DNA of 64,000 nt from Sphingobacterium yanglingense (GTDB lineage: Bacteria > Bacteroidota > Bacteroidia > Sphingobacteriales > Sphingobacteriaceae), in assembly GCF_004363245.1 (NCBI RefSeq), contig NZ_SNYV01000019.1:1-64000 (forward strand), written 5' to 3'. How positions within the stretch are numbered: the stretch's first letter is position 1; every line of letters starts with the position of its first letter. The translations under genes and the position numbers were made by a program. The notes below the pieces were generated by a model that made no database searches, was not told the DNA's origin, and was given only the letters and a program-made list of their open reading frames with translations. Positions 62,132 through 64,000 of this stretch are shown here, in pieces.

Positions 62132-63577
62132 ATGAATAACCTATTTATACTGCTGTTACTCCCTCTTGTAAGTGCTCTAGTTTTAGCATTTATGAAGTCT
62201 TCATCTTCTGCCAAGTGGGCTGCTTTAGGATTGTCTGTGCTCCAATTGGCACTGACCGTTCCTTTTTTATGTCAATTCGTTCCCGATGCTAGTATTCAGT
62301 TTGAACAATCGTTCGATTGGATTCCTCGCTTAGGAATAAAATTTCATATTGGTTTGGATGGTATTAGTCTTCCTTTGGTTCTCTTGACTAATGGATTGAT
62401 ACCATTGATTATCTTGTCGACCTTTGGTAAAACGCTTAAAGGGAATTTCTACGCTTTGGTGTCTTTTATGCAGGCGGGTTTACTCTTGGTCTTTGTTGCA
62501 CTAGACGCTTTTTCCTTTTATGTAGGATGGGAAGTAGCATTGATTCCGATTTATTTTATCTGTGCACTTTGGGGCGAGGGGGATCGAATCCGAGTGAATC
62601 TGAAATTCTTTATCTATACTTTTTTCGGATCGCTGTTGATGCTGATTGCCATCCTTTATCTGTATCAACAGACGGCAACAAAAGATTTTGAATGGAGCTC
62701 CTTTGCTGCGCTTGACTTGCACAATGGAACGCAACGATGGATTTTCTGGGCTTTCTTTATTGCTTTTGCTGTGAAGATTCCTATTTTTCCTTTTCATACA
62801 TGGCAACCTGATACCTACACAAACGCGCCTACAGCGGGTACGATGCTGCTTGCAGGGATCATGCTCAAGATGGGGACATTCGGTCTGATTCGTTGGTTGA
62901 TTCCGATTGCTCCACTAGGGGTTGCGGCTTATGGACAGTTGGCCTTGATATTATGTGTTATAGGTGTTGTTTACGCTTCTCTTATTGCTTTTAAGCAACA
63001 GGATACAAAACGTCTTATCGCTTATTCTTCAATTGCGCACGTAGGATTGATCGGTGCAGGTATCTTTGCTTGGAATCAAGAAGGTTTGCAGGGCGCATTG
63101 ATGCAGATGGTGAATCACGGTATCAGTGTGATAGGCTTGTTTTTTGTGTTGGATATTATTGCACAGCGTACCGGTACGCGCACATTGAAAGAGCTTGGAG
63201 GTCTGGCTGAGCGTATGCCCAAACTGGCTATATTCTTCTTGATCATTATCATGGGAGCCGTAGGATTACCTCTAACGAACGGTTTTATTGGAGAGTTCTT
63301 GCTCCTTAAAGGTGTTTATGGTGTAGGCCTGTTGTATGCTGTATTTGGTGGATTGACGTTGATTTTTGGTGCGGTGTACATGCTTCGATTATTTCAGCGT
63401 ACAATGTTGGGGACGGGCTCGGAGTCGAATAGTGCTATATCAGATATCAAAGGACATGAAATTGTGGTGCTGTTTATTGTAGCCGCCGTTGTATTGTATT
63501 TAGGGGTGTTCCCGAATGGGTTATTGCATTTATCAGAGGCGTCTGTGACACAGCTGTTAGAGCAAGTTAAATTTTAA
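62132..63577 (+). CDS. nuoM: NADH-quinone oxidoreductase subunit M
   Basis: A 481-residue antiporter-like proton channel. FYVGWEVALIPIYFICALWG holds the conserved Glu, FHTWQPDTYTNAPTAGTMLL and KRLIAYSSIAHVGLIGAGIF are the signatures. Works in series with NuoL and NuoN. 22 bases after nuoL. Confidence 0.95.
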   Translation: MNNLFILLLLPLVSALVLAFMKSSSSAKWAALGLSVLQLALTVPFLCQFVPDASIQFEQSFDWIPRLGIKFHIGLDGISLPLVLLTNGLIPLIILSTFGKTLKGNFYALVSFMQAGLLLVFVALDAFSFYVGWEVALIPIYFICALWGEGDRIRVNLKFFIYTFFGSLLMLIAILYLYQQTATKDFEWSSFAALDLHNGTQRWIFWAFFIAFAVKIPIFPFHTWQPDTYTNAPTAGTMLLAGIMLKMGTFGLIRWLIPIAPLGVAAYGQLALILCVIGVVYASLIAFKQQDTKRLIAYSSIAHVGLIGAGIFAWNQEGLQGALMQMVNHGISVIGLFFVLDIIAQRTGTRTLKELGGLAERMPKLAIFFLIIIMGAVGLPLTNGFIGEFLLLKGVYGVGLLYAVFGGLTLIFGAVYMLRLFQRTMLGTGSESNSAISDIKGHEIVVLFIVAAVVLYLGVFPNGLLHLSEASVTQLLEQVKF

Positions 63578-63599
63578 AGCAAGTATAAGTAAATAGATT

Positions 63600-64000
63600 A
63601 TGGCTGCGATTATTACGCTTTCGTTATTAGGGATTTTAGTATTGTATTTGGGGTTGTTCAAAGCTAAATCAGCTTTACTACCTGTTACGCTTATAGGTTT
63701 ATTAGTCGCATTGGGATGTGAGCTTGCTTTGTGGGGTGGGGATGCAAAGCCTATATATAGTGGAATGGTCGTCTTTGACAATTTTGCACTCGCATTTTCG
63801 ATATTGTGTATCGTGACGACAGGTTTGATATTGTTGCTTTCCAAAGCTTACTTCAGTTCCATTAGTAACAACGTTGCGGAGTACTACTGTTTGATCCTCT
63901 TCTCTTTGACGGGAGCATTAATGGTAAGTGCCTATCATAATTTTGCGATGCTTTTTATCGGTATTGAAGTGATGTCGGTAGCATTGTATATTTTGGTTGG
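63600..64000 (+). CDS. nuoN: NADH-quinone oxidoreductase subunit N (cut by window end)
   Basis: The first 133 codons of the last channel subunit, starting at ATG 63600 (MAAIITLSLLGILVLYLG) 22 bases after nuoM. About four membrane helices are visible, and FAMLFIGIEVMSVALYILV carries the conserved Glu just before the cut. The rest lies beyond the window. Confidence 0.88.
   Translation, partial: MAAIITLSLLGILVLYLGLFKAKSALLPVTLIGLLVALGCELALWGGDAKPIYSGMVVFDNFALAFSILCIVTTGLILLLSKAYFSSISNNVAEYYCLILFSLTGALMVSAYHNFAMLFIGIEVMSVALYILV

Noticed and set aside
1..64000. tRNA genes, CRISPR arrays, insertion sequences or integration sites
   Set aside because: I looked for cloverleaf ends, regularly spaced repeats and transposase motifs and found none I could support by eye.

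Overview
The window looks like a stretch of Bacteroidota chromosome, most likely Sphingobacteriaceae (Sphingobacterium or a close relative). The grounds are: a low-to-moderate GC content judged by eye; repeated TAnnTTTG -7 boxes, several with an upstream TTG/TTTG; a Bacteroidota-type RNA polymerase omega (Rpb6-like) subunit; a gldD homologue; an ExbB-ExbD-ExbD-TonB locus; SusC-like outer-membrane features; and a short NuoG lacking the molybdopterin-like domain. It is a housekeeping region: I see no insertion sequence, prophage, CRISPR array or tRNA gene. The genus is an inference; no database was consulted.

Layout. 1-94: 3' end of a 5S rRNA and its terminator, then about 390 bases with no gene. 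480-6.1 kb: a START-like protein, an RsmF-like rRNA methyltransferase, the bamD-rpoZ-coaBC operon (minus), a NifU-C Fe-S protein and a CarboxypepD-type exported protein. 6.05-10.7 kb (minus): TPR protein-aroE-gldD, then an MBL hydrolase coupled to an FtsX/LolE-like permease. 10.9-12.3 kb: OmpA-family porin-like protein. 12.5-16.1 kb (minus): phosphate block of psd, PhoR-like kinase, DUF47 protein and Pit transporter. 16.2-20.1 kb: polA and a MORN-repeat protein. 20.3-28.4 kb (plus): rsgA, an AsmA-like protein, the TrkH/TrkA-type potassium system and a YfhO protein. 28.4-35.2 kb: rnhB, a CBM9-like protein with an outer-membrane barrel, an M16 peptidase and fabD.

35.2-42.2 kb holds an RDD protein divergent from an overlapping six-gene operon: SpoIIM, an unnamed membrane protein, DUF4129, DUF4350, MoxR ATPase and DUF58. 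The domains are recognisable, but to my knowledge the biological role of this membrane/AAA+ system is unsettled; it is the best candidate here for an undescribed system. 42.5-45.4 kb: metK behind a probable S-box SAM riboswitch, a lipid kinase and a YciH/SUI1 factor. 45.8-51.9 kb: exbB-exbD-exbD-tonB with a small membrane protein, a PstS-like lipoprotein and a large TPR protein. 52-64 kb: complex I genes nuoA-N in canonical order, nuoN cut by the window end.

The most informative regulatory signals are a perfect 11-bp tandem repeat (PHO-box-like) placed just upstream of the -7 box of the DUF47-pit operon and next to a PhoR-like kinase gene; the SAM riboswitch whose aptamer begins right at the predicted metK transcription start; and four genes whose -7 box ends only 3-5 nt before the ATG, which predicts leaderless mRNAs.
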